DNA of 13,512 nucleotides from an uncultured Eubacterium sp. (GCA_900550135.1 URQO01000055.1:1-13512); one strand, 5' to 3'. Positions 6,533 to 13,458 are shown, numbered from the stretch's first letter. Made by a program: numbers and translations. Notes: a model not told the origin generated them from the letters alone.

Positions 6533-8305
6533 ATGGAATATAGCAAAGGTGTAATTAGAAAAGTTGCAGGACCATTGGTTATTGCTGATGGTATGAAAGA
6601 TGCCAATATGTTCGACGTAGTTCGTGTTAGTGAAAAAGAGCTTATTGGTGAAATAATAGAAATGCATGGAGATCAGGCATCTATACAGGTATATGAAGAA
6701 ACAGCAGGTTTAGGTCCCGGAGAGCCGGTAGTGTCAACAGGAGCACCAATGTCAGTTGAACTTGGACCGGGACTTATTGGAAGTATTTATGACGGTATTC
6801 AAAGACCACTTGATGATATTATGAAAGTATCCGGCAATCTTTTAGAGAGAGGTGTTCAGGTACCGTCGTTAAAAAGAGAATTAAAATGGGATTTTGAACC
6901 GGTGGCAAAAGTTGGAGATATTGTAGAAGCCGGTGACATCCTTGGAACAGTAAAAGAAACAGAAGTTGTCACTCAGAAGATTATGGTGCCTTATGGTGTA
7001 AAAGGAAAAGTAGTAGGTATTACAGCAGGTAATTATTTTGTTACTGATGTGGTAGCTACAATTGAAACAGAAGATGGAAACAAAGAGATTACATTATTAC
7101 AGAAATGGCCTGTTAGAAAAGGTCGACCATATAAAGAAAAGAAAAATCCCAATAAGCCACTTATCACAGGACAAAGAGTAGTTGATACATTATTTCCAAT
7201 AGCAAGAGGTGGTGTGGCAGCAGTTCCGGGACCTTTCGGAAGTGGAAAAACTGTTATTCAGCATCAGCTTGCAAAATGGGCAGAAGCAGACATTGTAGTA
7301 TATATTGGTTGTGGTGAACGTGGAAATGAAATGACAGACGTTCTTAATGAGTTTCCTGAATTAAAAGATCCAAAAACAGGCAAATCATTAATGGAACGTA
7401 CAGTGCTTATAGCAAATACATCTGATATGCCTGTTGCAGCAAGAGAGGCATCAATTTATACAGGTATAACAATTGCAGAGTATTTTAGAGACATGGGTTA
7501 TTCAGTAGCGCTTATGGCAGATTCCACATCAAGATGGGCAGAGGCACTTCGTGAAATGTCAGGTCGTCTGGAAGAAATGCCCGGTGAAGAAGGCTATCCT
7601 GCATACTTAGGCAGCCGTCTTGCACAGTTTTATGAAAGAGCAGGTGATGTGGTTACACTTGGAAAAGAAGGAAGAGACGGAGCATTGTCAGTTATTGGAG
7701 CAGTATCACCTCCCGGAGGCGACATTTCTGAACCGGTTTCGCAGGCTACACTTCGTATTGTGAAGGTATTCTGGGGACTTGATTCAGCACTTGCTTATAA
7801 GAGACATTTCCCTGCAATTAACTGGCTGACAAGTTATTCACTATATATCGACAGTATTGGTTCATGGTTTAACGAAAATGTTGATAAGTTATGGCTTGAA
7901 TTAAGACAAAAGTTAATGACATTACTTCAGGAAGAAGCAGAACTTGATGAAATTGTAAAAATGGTAGGTATGGATGCATTGTCTGCACCTGACAGATTAA
8001 AAATGGAAGCAGCACGTTCCATCAGAGAAGACTATCTTCATCAAAACTCCTTCCATGAAATAGATACTTATACGTCATTGAAAAAACAGGACATGATGAT
8101 GAAACTTGTATTAGGATTTTATGAGCAGTCAAAGGAAGCTTTAGACAATGGAGCAGATGTGGAACAGCTTATTAAGATGCCTGTAAGAGAAGCAATTGGA
8201 CGTTTTAAATATACTCACGAAAATCAGTTAGACGGTGAATTTGCAAGAATCAAAGAACAGTTGTCAGCTGACGTTGCAAAGGTTTTAAGTAAGGAGGAAA
8301 TGTAG
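6533..8305 (+). CDS. ntpA: V-type ATPase catalytic subunit A
   Basis: A 590-residue protein that hydrolyses (or makes) ATP in the V1 head. The N-terminal beta-barrel starts at GVIRKVAGPLVIADG. The non-homologous bulge insertion specific to A subunits lies at about 115-190 (KVGDIVEAGDILGTV and following). The P-loop is GPFGSGKT (233-240) with Lys239 and Thr240. Catalytic Glu262 and Arg263 lie in GCGERGNE. The Walker B region is VALMADSTSRWAEALREMSG, followed by GRLEEMPGEEGYPAYLGSRL. A C-terminal helical domain follows. Every catalytic residue I can check is present and the length is normal. The start at 6533 follows AGAAAGGA. The stop and the ntpB start are only 1 nt apart. Confidence 0.99.
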   Translation: MEYSKGVIRKVAGPLVIADGMKDANMFDVVRVSEKELIGEIIEMHGDQASIQVYEETAGLGPGEPVVSTGAPMSVELGPGLIGSIYDGIQRPLDDIMKVSGNLLERGVQVPSLKRELKWDFEPVAKVGDIVEAGDILGTVKETEVVTQKIMVPYGVKGKVVGITAGNYFVTDVVATIETEDGNKEITLLQKWPVRKGRPYKEKKNPNKPLITGQRVVDTLFPIARGGVAAVPGPFGSGKTVIQHQLAKWAEADIVVYIGCGERGNEMTDVLNEFPELKDPKTGKSLMERTVLIANTSDMPVAAREASIYTGITIAEYFRDMGYSVALMADSTSRWAEALREMSGRLEEMPGEEGYPAYLGSRLAQFYERAGDVVTLGKEGRDGALSVIGAVSPPGGDISEPVSQATLRIVKVFWGLDSALAYKRHFPAINWLTSYSLYIDSIGSWFNENVDKLWLELRQKLMTLLQEEAELDEIVKMVGMDALSAPDRLKMEAARSIREDYLHQNSFHEIDTYTSLKKQDMMMKLVLGFYEQSKEALDNGADVEQLIKMPVREAIGRFKYTHENQLDGEFARIKEQLSADVAKVLSKEEM

Positions 8306-8306
8306 T

Positions 8307-9680
8307 ATGCCAAAAGAATATAGAACCATACAGGAAGTTGCAGGTCCTTTGATGCTTGTAAAAGACGTAGAAGGTGTAACTTATGATGAACTGGGAGAGA
8401 TAGAACTTGTAAATGGCGAGACACGCAGATGCAAGGTATTGGAAGTAAATGGAAGCAATGCACTTGTACAGTTGTTTGAAGCTTCAACAGGTATCAACTT
8501 ATCAAACAGTAAAGTACGTTTTCTTGGAAGAAGCATGGAACTTGGAGTATCAAAGGATATGCTTGGAAGAGTATTTGACGGTCTTGGCAACCCAATTGAT
8601 GGTGGACCTGATATACTTCCTGATGAAAGAAAAGACATAAACGGTATAGCGATGAATCCGGCAGCAAGAAATTATCCATCTGAATTTATTCAGACAGGAA
8701 TATCTGCCATTGACGGACTTAATACATTGGTTAGAGGACAAAAACTTCCAATTTTCTCAGCATCAGGTCTTCCACATGCAAATCTGGCAGCACAGATTGC
8801 AAGACAGGCAAAAGTTATTGGAACTGATGAGCCATTTGCAGTAGTATTTGCAGCAGTTGGTATTACATTTGAAGAGTCAAACTTCTTTGTAAACAGCTTT
8901 AAGGAAACAGGAGCCATTGACAGAACAGTTATGTTTATGAACCTTGCAAATGACCCGGCAGTTGAACGTATTGCCACACCACGTATGGCACTGACAGCAG
9001 CAGAATATCTTGCATTTGAACAGGGAATGCATGTACTTGTTATCATTACCGATATAACAAACTATGCAGATGCACTAAGAGAAGTGTCAGCTGCAAGAAA
9101 GGAAGTTCCGGGCAGACGTGGATATCCGGGCTACATGTACACTGACCTTGCAACACTATATGAACGTGCAGGAAGACAGCGTGGAAAAGACGGAAGTATC
9201 ACAATGATACCAATTCTAACCATGCCGGAAGATGACAAAACACATCCAATACCTGACTTAACAGGATACATTACAGAAGGTCAGATTATTTTAAGTAGAG
9301 AACTTTACAGAAAAGGTGTAATACCGCCAATAGATGTACTTCCATCACTTTCACGTTTGAAAGATAAAGGCATTGGCGAAGGAAAAACAAGAGAAGATCA
9401 CAGCAATGTTATGAACCAGTTATTCTCAGCATATGCCAGAGGAAAAGACGCAAAAGAACTTATGACAATTTTAGGTGAGGCAGCATTGTCGGATATTGAC
9501 CTGATTTACGCAAAATTCGCTGACGAATTCGAAAAGAAATATGTATCACAGGGATACGATGCAAACCGCTCAATAACAGAAACAATGGATATTGGCTGGG
9601 AACTGTTATCAATGCTTCCAAAATCAGAACTAAAACGAATAGACGACAAATATTTGGAAAAATATTACAAAGGAAAGTAA
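8307..9680 (+). CDS. ntpB: V-type ATPase regulatory subunit B
   Basis: A 457-residue protein alternating with A in the hexameric head. It starts with YRTIQEVAGPLMLVKDV, the B-type beta-barrel. The P-loop position reads SASGLPHANL (151-160) without the lysine, as expected for a non-catalytic subunit. RPVDGLGNPID-like DGLGNPIDGG lies at 91-100. The arginine finger Arg350 is in LPSLSRLKDKGIGEGKT; it completes the active site at the A/B interface and has the same number as in E. hirae. The C-terminal helical part ends in EKYYKGK. The RBS AAGGAGG is in the last codons of ntpA. The protein looks intact, so the repeat inserted after it does not damage the gene. Confidence 0.99.
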   Translation: MPKEYRTIQEVAGPLMLVKDVEGVTYDELGEIELVNGETRRCKVLEVNGSNALVQLFEASTGINLSNSKVRFLGRSMELGVSKDMLGRVFDGLGNPIDGGPDILPDERKDINGIAMNPAARNYPSEFIQTGISAIDGLNTLVRGQKLPIFSASGLPHANLAAQIARQAKVIGTDEPFAVVFAAVGITFEESNFFVNSFKETGAIDRTVMFMNLANDPAVERIATPRMALTAAEYLAFEQGMHVLVIITDITNYADALREVSAARKEVPGRRGYPGYMYTDLATLYERAGRQRGKDGSITMIPILTMPEDDKTHPIPDLTGYITEGQIILSRELYRKGVIPPIDVLPSLSRLKDKGIGEGKTREDHSNVMNQLFSAYARGKDAKELMTILGEAALSDIDLIYAKFADEFEKKYVSQGYDANRSITETMDIGWELLSMLPKSELKRIDDKYLEKYYKGK

Positions 9681-9738
9681 TAAGTATTGCCACTTAAAAT
9701 TAAATGATAGCAGAACCAAATAATAATTAAAAATATTT

Positions 9739-9875
9739 CTTCAACAGATATCTGCATTTACACGAAAGTGCTCTAACGCGGTCGGTTCATCAAGGTGGCA
9801 AAGCCAGCTTGATAGAACCGCTACCAGCGTTTGGCAGCGGGAGCGTGCTTTCGCTAAATCAGATATTTGTTGAAG
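9739..9875 (+). repeat. Structured repeat element, copy 1 (possible ncRNA or MITE-like)
   Basis: A 137-nt element that is GC-richer than its surroundings. The outer arms 9739-9754 and 9860-9875 pair over 16 positions (one G·U). Inside, ATTTA/TAAAT (9756-9760/9855-9859), CGAAAG/CTTTCG (9763-9768/9848-9853) and GCTC/GAGC continue the stem. It then branches: hairpin A 9783-9820 (12 bp with one bulged A, topped by TGGC-AAA-GCCA) and hairpin B 9818-9840 (CCGCT/AGCGG, an A·C mismatch, CCA/TGG, loop GCGTT). The loop GCGTT is complementary to AACGC at 9775-9779, so a pseudoknot or alternative fold is possible. A and B share three bases, so they must trade pairs. I do not recognise this as a named family. 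Strand is arbitrary; plus is chosen because the operon is transcribed that way. Confidence 0.75.
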
Positions 9876-9919
9876 ATATAAAATTTAGCAATAATTATTG
9901 AACACCTGCATTCAACCAT

Positions 9920-10060
9920 TTTTTTGCACAATATCCGTGTTTGCACGAAAGTGCTCTAACGCGGTCGGTTCATCAAGGCAGCGAAGTCGGCTTGATAGAA
10001 CCGCTACCAGCGTTTGGCAGCGGGAGCGTGCTTTCGTCAAATCGGATATTGGGCGAAAAA
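9920..10060 (+). repeat. Structured repeat element, copy 2
   Basis: This aligns with copy 1 without gaps over 137 positions (9922-10058), offset 183, with 23 differences. The 91-nt core differs at only five sites, all in the tip of hairpin A. The outer arms 9920-9937 and 10043-10060 pair over 18 positions with one mismatch and one wobble, although their sequence differs strongly from copy 1. Paired changes relative to copy 1 keep the helix at seven pairs (see findings). Flanking T and A runs (9919-9925, 10056-10060) belong to the stem and are oriented opposite to a plus-strand terminator. Confidence 0.75.
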
Positions 10061-10121
10061 GAGGTGGAAGCAGTGGAAGCAGTGGGAGCGTGCTTTCATC
10101 AAATCGGATATTGGGCGAAAA
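10022..10121 (+). repeat. 62-nt tandem duplication of the 3' arm of copy 2, with a 9-nt repeat
   Basis: Positions 10022-10059 recur at 10084-10121 with a single mismatch (10036 G, 10098 A). Between them the 9-nt unit GTGGAAGCA occurs at 10064-10072 and 10073-10081, then as variant GTGGGAGCG at 10082-10090, where it merges into the second arm. The extra arm can compete with 10043-10060 for pairing with 9920-9937. Slippage on the GTGGAAGCA units may have created it (inference). Confidence 0.8.
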
Positions 10122-10161
10122 GGATCAGACTGAATACATTAACAAAAAGTGAGGTAGTGAT

Positions 10162-10827
10162 ATGGCAGGTACAAGAGTAAATCCAACCAGAATGGAGCTT
10201 ACAAAACAAAAAAAGAAACTTGTTTCAGCCACAAGAGGTCATAAACTGTTAAAAGACAAAAGAGACGAACTTGTGCGTCAGTTTATGGATTTAATAAAGG
10301 TTAACATGGATTTAAGATTAAAGGTTGAAAAAGGTCTTAAAGCTGCAAATATGGACTTTGCCATTGCAAGAGCAGGCATGAGTGAACAGGTGTTAAATAC
10401 GGCATTAATGGCAAACAACAAAACATTGGAAATAAAGCAGGACATAAAAAACGTAATGAGCGTAGATATTCCACAGTTTTCCACAAATGCAAACATAAAG
10501 GGAAATGATATTTACTCCTATGGATATGCATTTACTGCAGGAGACTTAGACGAGGCAGTGTATTCTCTGGGAACAGTGTTTGAAGACATGCTAAAACTTG
10601 CAGAGGTGGAAAAATCCTGTCAACTGATGGCATCTGAAATAGAAAAAACAAGAAGAAGAGTAAATGCTCTTGAGCATGTAATAATTCCTGAAGCTTTGGA
10701 TAATATAAAATATATAACTATGAAGTTGGACGAAAATGAGCGTAGTACACAGATTCGTCTAATGAAAGTAAAAGATATGATGATTGAAGAAAACATTCAG
10801 GAGAAGAGAAAAGAAAACTGCAGATAA
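10162..10827 (+). CDS. ntpD: V-type ATPase central-axle subunit D
   Basis: A 221-residue protein, the axle that turns inside the A3B3 head. The N-terminus ARVNPTRMELTKQKKKLVSA-type signature (here TRVNPTRMELTKQKKKL) and the following LLKDKRDELVRQFMDLI are diagnostic. Two long helices at the ends (about 10-75 and 150-210, with RRVNALEHVIIPEALDNIKY) form the antiparallel coiled coil; the middle carries the short globular segment that regulates activity. Length is normal. It is the last V-ATPase gene here; the E. hirae extras ntpH and ntpJ are absent. The RBS is a weak GTGAGGT before ATG 10162. The protein is intact, but it is separated from ntpB by the repeat region, which could alter its level relative to the other subunits (inference). 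Confidence 0.97.
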   Translation: MAGTRVNPTRMELTKQKKKLVSATRGHKLLKDKRDELVRQFMDLIKVNMDLRLKVEKGLKAANMDFAIARAGMSEQVLNTALMANNKTLEIKQDIKNVMSVDIPQFSTNANIKGNDIYSYGYAFTAGDLDEAVYSLGTVFEDMLKLAEVEKSCQLMASEIEKTRRRVNALEHVIIPEALDNIKYITMKLDENERSTQIRLMKVKDMMIEENIQEKRKENCR

Positions 10828-10844
10828 TGTTGCAATTGCAACAT
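10827..10844. promoter_or_regulatory. Perfect 18-bp palindrome, Rex-operator-like, before ldhA
   Basis: ATGTTGCAATTGCAACAT begins at the last base of the ntpD stop codon and is perfectly self-complementary. It lies 20 nt before an extended -10. Rex sites in Firmicutes are 18-bp palindromes of the type TTGTKAAWWWWTTMACAA. This site shares the length, the TGT...ACA half-sites at the same spacing and the A/T centre (AATT), but has GC where Rex sites usually have AA. Rex represses fermentation genes including ldh, so context fits. It could also form a 7-bp RNA hairpin, but no T-run follows, so it is not a terminator. Confidence 0.45.
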
Positions 10845-10860
10845 ACAAAAACTGTAAAAA

Positions 10861-10869
10861 TGTTATACT
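10861..10869 (+). promoter_or_regulatory. Candidate ldhA promoter (extended -10)
   Basis: TGTTATACT is an extended -10 with TATACT at 10864-10869. The -35 position (about 10841-10846) is weak and falls at the edge of the palindrome at 10827-10844, so a bound repressor would block it. The leader would be about 70 nt before ATG 10946. Confidence 0.45.
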
Positions 10870-10945
10870 TTTTTGTAAGATAAAGTTGTTTCAAAAAAAT
10901 CATCAGAAAAATGCAATTTATAAGATTAGCATTAGGAGGTATATT

Positions 10946-11935
10946 ATGAAGATTCTGTTTTATGATACAAAGAAATACGATAAGGACTCTTTTGATAAGG
11001 TATTACCACAGTATGAAGATATTCAGGTTGAATATATTGAACCTGACATATCGGTTCAGACAGCAAAGTACGCAAAAGGCTTTGAGGCAGTATGTGGTTT
11101 TGTAAGTTCAGATTTAAGCAAAGATGTTATTAAAGAACTTCATAAAGCAGGGGTTAAACTTATTTTGATGCGCTGTGCAGGTTATAATAATGTTGATTTA
11201 AAAGAATGCAGGAAATGTGATATTACTGTTTTAAGAGTACCTGGATATTCTCCTGAAGCAGTGGCAGAACATGCCATGGCATTGGCTCTTGCATGTAACA
11301 GACGTATTCATAAGGCATATATAAAGGTAAGAGAAAACAACTTTAGTTTAACAGGACTTACAGGGCTTAACTTTCACGGAAAGACAGCAGGCATTATTGG
11401 TACCGGAAAAATCGGAGCAGCAATGTGTCGTATATGTCACGGCTTTGGTATGAAAGTTATAGCATATGATATTTATAAAAATCCTGATCTTGATTTTGTG
11501 GATTATACGGAGTTGGACGAGTTGTTGGAGAAAAGTGATTTAATATCACTTCATTGTCCACTTACAGATGACTCTTATCATATGATAAATTCAAAAACAA
11601 TTAAGAAAATGAAAGACAATGTAATGCTTGTAAATACATCAAGAGGTGCATTAATTGACACAGATGACCTTATAAAGGGAATACGTGAACACAAATTTCA
11701 TAGTGTGGGACTTGATGTATATGAGGAAGAAACTCACAATGTTTTTGAAAACAGGGAAGATGATATTCTTGAAACATCAATTACATCAAGACTTCTTTCA
11801 TTTCCAAATGTAATTGTTACATCGCATCAGGCATTTTTAACTAAGGAGGCGCTAGAAGCCATTAGTTATACAACAATGGAAAATGCAATGTCTTATATAG
11901 AAGGAAATCTTATTGAGAATAACATTGTAAAATAG
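10946..11935 (+). CDS. ldhA: D-lactate dehydrogenase (NAD-dependent)
   Basis: A 329-residue cytoplasmic enzyme that reduces pyruvate to D-lactate and regenerates NAD+. The start at 10946 follows GGAGG at 10935-10939; the open frame extends upstream to 10784 but overlaps ntpD and has no RBS. The NAD-binding motif is GIIGTGKIG (149-157) with Asp175 ending the second strand, which favours NAD over NADP. Catalytic residues of the D-2-hydroxyacid dehydrogenase family are Arg233 (NTSRGALID), Glu262 (DVYEEE) and His294 (TSHQAFLTKEAL). VAEHAMALALACNRRIHKAY and LTGLNFHGKTAG closely match E. coli LdhA, which supports D-lactate dehydrogenase over other 2-hydroxyacid dehydrogenases. It has its own likely promoter and a strong terminator. 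Exact substrate is inferred from similarity. Confidence 0.93.
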   Translation: MKILFYDTKKYDKDSFDKVLPQYEDIQVEYIEPDISVQTAKYAKGFEAVCGFVSSDLSKDVIKELHKAGVKLILMRCAGYNNVDLKECRKCDITVLRVPGYSPEAVAEHAMALALACNRRIHKAYIKVRENNFSLTGLTGLNFHGKTAGIIGTGKIGAAMCRICHGFGMKVIAYDIYKNPDLDFVDYTELDELLEKSDLISLHCPLTDDSYHMINSKTIKKMKDNVMLVNTSRGALIDTDDLIKGIREHKFHSVGLDVYEEETHNVFENREDDILETSITSRLLSFPNVIVTSHQAFLTKEALEAISYTTMENAMSYIEGNLIENNIVK

Positions 11936-12016
11936 ATTCTGTTGAAATGAAATTGAAAAAGGTTTAATTCACGGAATATTAAAAAAGCACAAATAAAAAT
12001 ATTAAATAATGAAATG

Positions 12017-12050
12017 GTACACTTTTTTTAGAAAAGTGTACTGTTTTTTA
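12017..12050 (+). terminator. Intrinsic terminator after ldhA
   Basis: GTACACTTTT (12017-12026) pairs perfectly with AAAAGTGTAC (12032-12041) around loop TTTAG, followed by TG and six T. The 10-bp stem plus T-run is a classical rho-independent terminator, 81 nt past the ldhA stop. The A/T-rich stretch 11936-12016 before it shows no other feature. Confidence 0.85.
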
Positions 12051-12077
12051 TTAATTAATGTTGTAAAAACGATTCTA

Positions 12078-12086
12078 TGTTATAAT
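12078..12086 (+). promoter_or_regulatory. Promoter of the GH16 gene (extended -10)
   Basis: TGTTATAAT is a perfect extended -10 (TATAAT at 12081-12086). TTGTAA at 12061-12066 resembles a -35 but is only 14 nt away, so the extended -10 probably carries the promoter. It lies between the ldhA terminator and the GH16 start, giving a leader of about 65 nt. Confidence 0.6.
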
Positions 12087-12110
12087 TTTTCTACTTAAGA
12101 AAGAGTAAAT

Positions 12111-12133
12111 GCCACCCCACTAAAGGGAGGGGC
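12111..12133 (+). promoter_or_regulatory. GC-rich hairpin in the GH16 mRNA leader
   Basis: In an otherwise A/T-rich leader, CCACCC (12112-12117) can pair with GGGAGG (12125-12130): five G-C pairs around an A·A mismatch with a 7-nt loop. It lies 16 nt upstream of the RBS (CAGGAGGA). It may stabilise the mRNA 5' end or affect translation; there is no direct evidence for either. Confidence 0.35.
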
Positions 12134-12156
12134 AATACAAATTACAGGAGGATTAT

Positions 12157-13458
12157 ATGAGAAAGTTTGCATTAGCAGTATCAACTTTAGTTATGTCAAT
12201 GGCAATGTATGTTGGAGTATCAGCAGCAGACAATCAGCCGGCAGAAGCTATTAACCTAAAAAACTTTAATTTATCATGGTCAGACGAGTTGAAAGGAGAC
12301 TCTCTTGATTCAAACACATGGACACCTCAAATTGGAAACGGAATAGAGTACGGCAATAGAGGCTGGGGAAATAACGAAAAGGAATATTACAAAGCAGAAA
12401 ATGTGTCTGTGTCAAATGGAACAATGAAGATTAAGGCACAGCGAGAGAACACTGTGGCAAATGGAACTACTTATAACTGGACGTCAGCAAGAATAACAAG
12501 TTCAGGAAAGCAGAATATTGGACTTGGTTATGTAGAAGCAAAGATTAAAATACCTTCATCTGCAGGTATCTGGCCTGCATTTTGGATGCTTGGCACCAAT
12601 GGTAAAAGATGGCCGGCATGCGGTGAAATAGATATTATGGAAGCATTCAATACAAGAACAGACATTCAGAGTACAATTCATTATCCAAAGTGGAATGGTG
12701 CTGACCAGTATATTTACACAAACAGACATCTCACAGGTGACAATGACAAAACACAGTGGCATACATATGGATGCTATAGAGACGGAAAGGTTTGCGCATT
12801 CTATATTGATGGAAAATTATTAAAAATATATGGTACATGGACTGATAGATATGTAAGCATTACAAACTTTAACGAAACATTCTCAACAGCAGACTTAACA
12901 ACAGGAAGTTATGCAGGAAAAAGAAGCGTATTAAATGAGGATTATTATTTATTATTTAATGTAGCATGTGGTGGAAATCTTGCACAGGGTAATCCTCCAT
13001 ATTCAACTGACTGGAGTGCAACAATGGAAGTTGATTATGTAAGATATTACAAAGAAAAGACTCCTGAACAGATTGCAGCAGATAAAAAGAAAGAAGAGGA
13101 AGCTAAAAAGGCAGAAGAAGCAAAGAAAAAAGCTGAAGAAGCAAAGAAAAAAGCTGAAGCTATTGCAAAGGCAAAACCTAAGAAGGCTACAATCAGCAAA
13201 GCAAAAAATGTTAAGAAGAGAAAAATACAATTAACATTTAAGAAAATTTCAGGTGTCAAGGGTTATCAGGTACGTTGGTGTGACAACAAAAAGTTCCAGG
13301 GTTATGAACAGAAAAACACAACAAAGAGAGCATTAACACTAAAGGGTCTTGATAAGAAAACAAAGTATTTTATAAAGGCAAGAGCCTATAAGGTATACAA
13401 AGGCAAGAAAATTTTTGGCGCCTGGTCTAAAGTAAAAAAAGTAAAAGTTAATAAATAG
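12157..13458 (+). CDS. Secreted GH16 beta-glucanase with C-terminal Fn3-like module
   Basis: A 433-residue exported endo-beta-glucanase. Residues 1-23 form a signal peptide (MRKF start, hydrophobic core, VSA cleavage site). The GH16 domain spans about 37-299: LSWSDELKGDSLDSNTW, GYVEAKIKIPSSAGIWPAFWMLG, and the catalytic GEIDIME (156-162) with nucleophile Glu157, Asp159 and acid/base Glu162. The ExDxxE form (extra Met) is typical of laminarinase-type beta-1,3(-1,4)-glucanases, whereas licheninases have ExDxE. Residues 303-340 are a Lys/Ala/Glu helical linker encoded by 21-nt repeats. Residues 341-433 form a Lys-rich Fn3-like module (VKGYQVRWCDNKKF, KYFIKARAY). There is no LPXTG or membrane anchor, so the basic tail may hold it to the wall (inference). 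Start is set by CAGGAGGA before ATG 12157. Exact glucan is not proven. Confidence 0.93.
   Translation: MRKFALAVSTLVMSMAMYVGVSAADNQPAEAINLKNFNLSWSDELKGDSLDSNTWTPQIGNGIEYGNRGWGNNEKEYYKAENVSVSNGTMKIKAQRENTVANGTTYNWTSARITSSGKQNIGLGYVEAKIKIPSSAGIWPAFWMLGTNGKRWPACGEIDIMEAFNTRTDIQSTIHYPKWNGADQYIYTNRHLTGDNDKTQWHTYGCYRDGKVCAFYIDGKLLKIYGTWTDRYVSITNFNETFSTADLTTGSYAGKRSVLNEDYYLLFNVACGGNLAQGNPPYSTDWSATMEVDYVRYYKEKTPEQIAADKKKEEEAKKAEEAKKKAEEAKKKAEAIAKAKPKKATISKAKNVKKRKIQLTFKKISGVKGYQVRWCDNKKFQGYEQKNTTKRALTLKGLDKKTKYFIKARAYKVYKGKKIFGAWSKVKKVKVNK
13111..13152 (+). repeat. 21-nt tandem repeat encoding the GH16 linker
   Basis: Two adjacent 21-nt units at 13111-13131 and 13132-13152 differ at one base (third base of the first codon) and encode AEEAKKK twice; a third unit starts at 13153 and then diverges. 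Near-identity at the DNA level, including silent positions, points to recent slippage expansion of the linker. Confidence 0.8.

Larger units (their letters stand above)
9681..10161. other. 481-nt gap in the operon filled with structured repeats
   Basis: No real gene lies between ntpB and ntpD. Small open frames over the repeats (for example 9898-10152 and 9941-10180) have low-complexity products, overlap one another and lack good RBSs. The gap contains two repeat-element copies (9739-9875, 9920-10060), a 12-bp palindrome CAATAATTATTG between them (9889-9900), a partial third copy (10084-10121) and the ntpD RBS (GTGAGGT at about 10149-10155). No U-run follows any hairpin on the plus strand, so transcription to ntpD is probably not ended here. 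Confidence 0.8.

Noticed and set aside
9739..10060. The element copies as intrinsic terminators or as a tRNA-like gene
   Set aside because: No T-run follows the stems on the plus strand, and the fold lacks tRNA length, arms and a CCA end; GGTTC in the core is a chance resemblance.
9739..10121. CRISPR array
   Set aside because: Only two long copies with internal palindromes plus a partial one; no short regular repeats with unique spacers and no cas gene.
9898..10180. Open frames of 79 and 84 codons over the repeat copies
   Set aside because: They overlap in different frames, lack good ribosome binding sites, give low-complexity Ser/Gly/Arg products and are explained by the structured repeat.
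10784..10945. Extended N-terminus of the lactate dehydrogenase
   Set aside because: It overlaps the end of ntpD, would add a Lys/Ile-rich stretch foreign to the family, and the GGAGG plus ATG at 10946 gives the normal 329-residue enzyme.
12061..12078. CcpA cre site upstream of the GH16 gene
   Set aside because: TTGTAAAAACG resembles cre but has extra bases before CG, so the spacing does not match the consensus.
13003..13259. Antisense open frames with Phe/Ser/Ala-rich products
   Set aside because: They are mirror readings of the AEEAKKK linker and basic tail of the GH16 gene.
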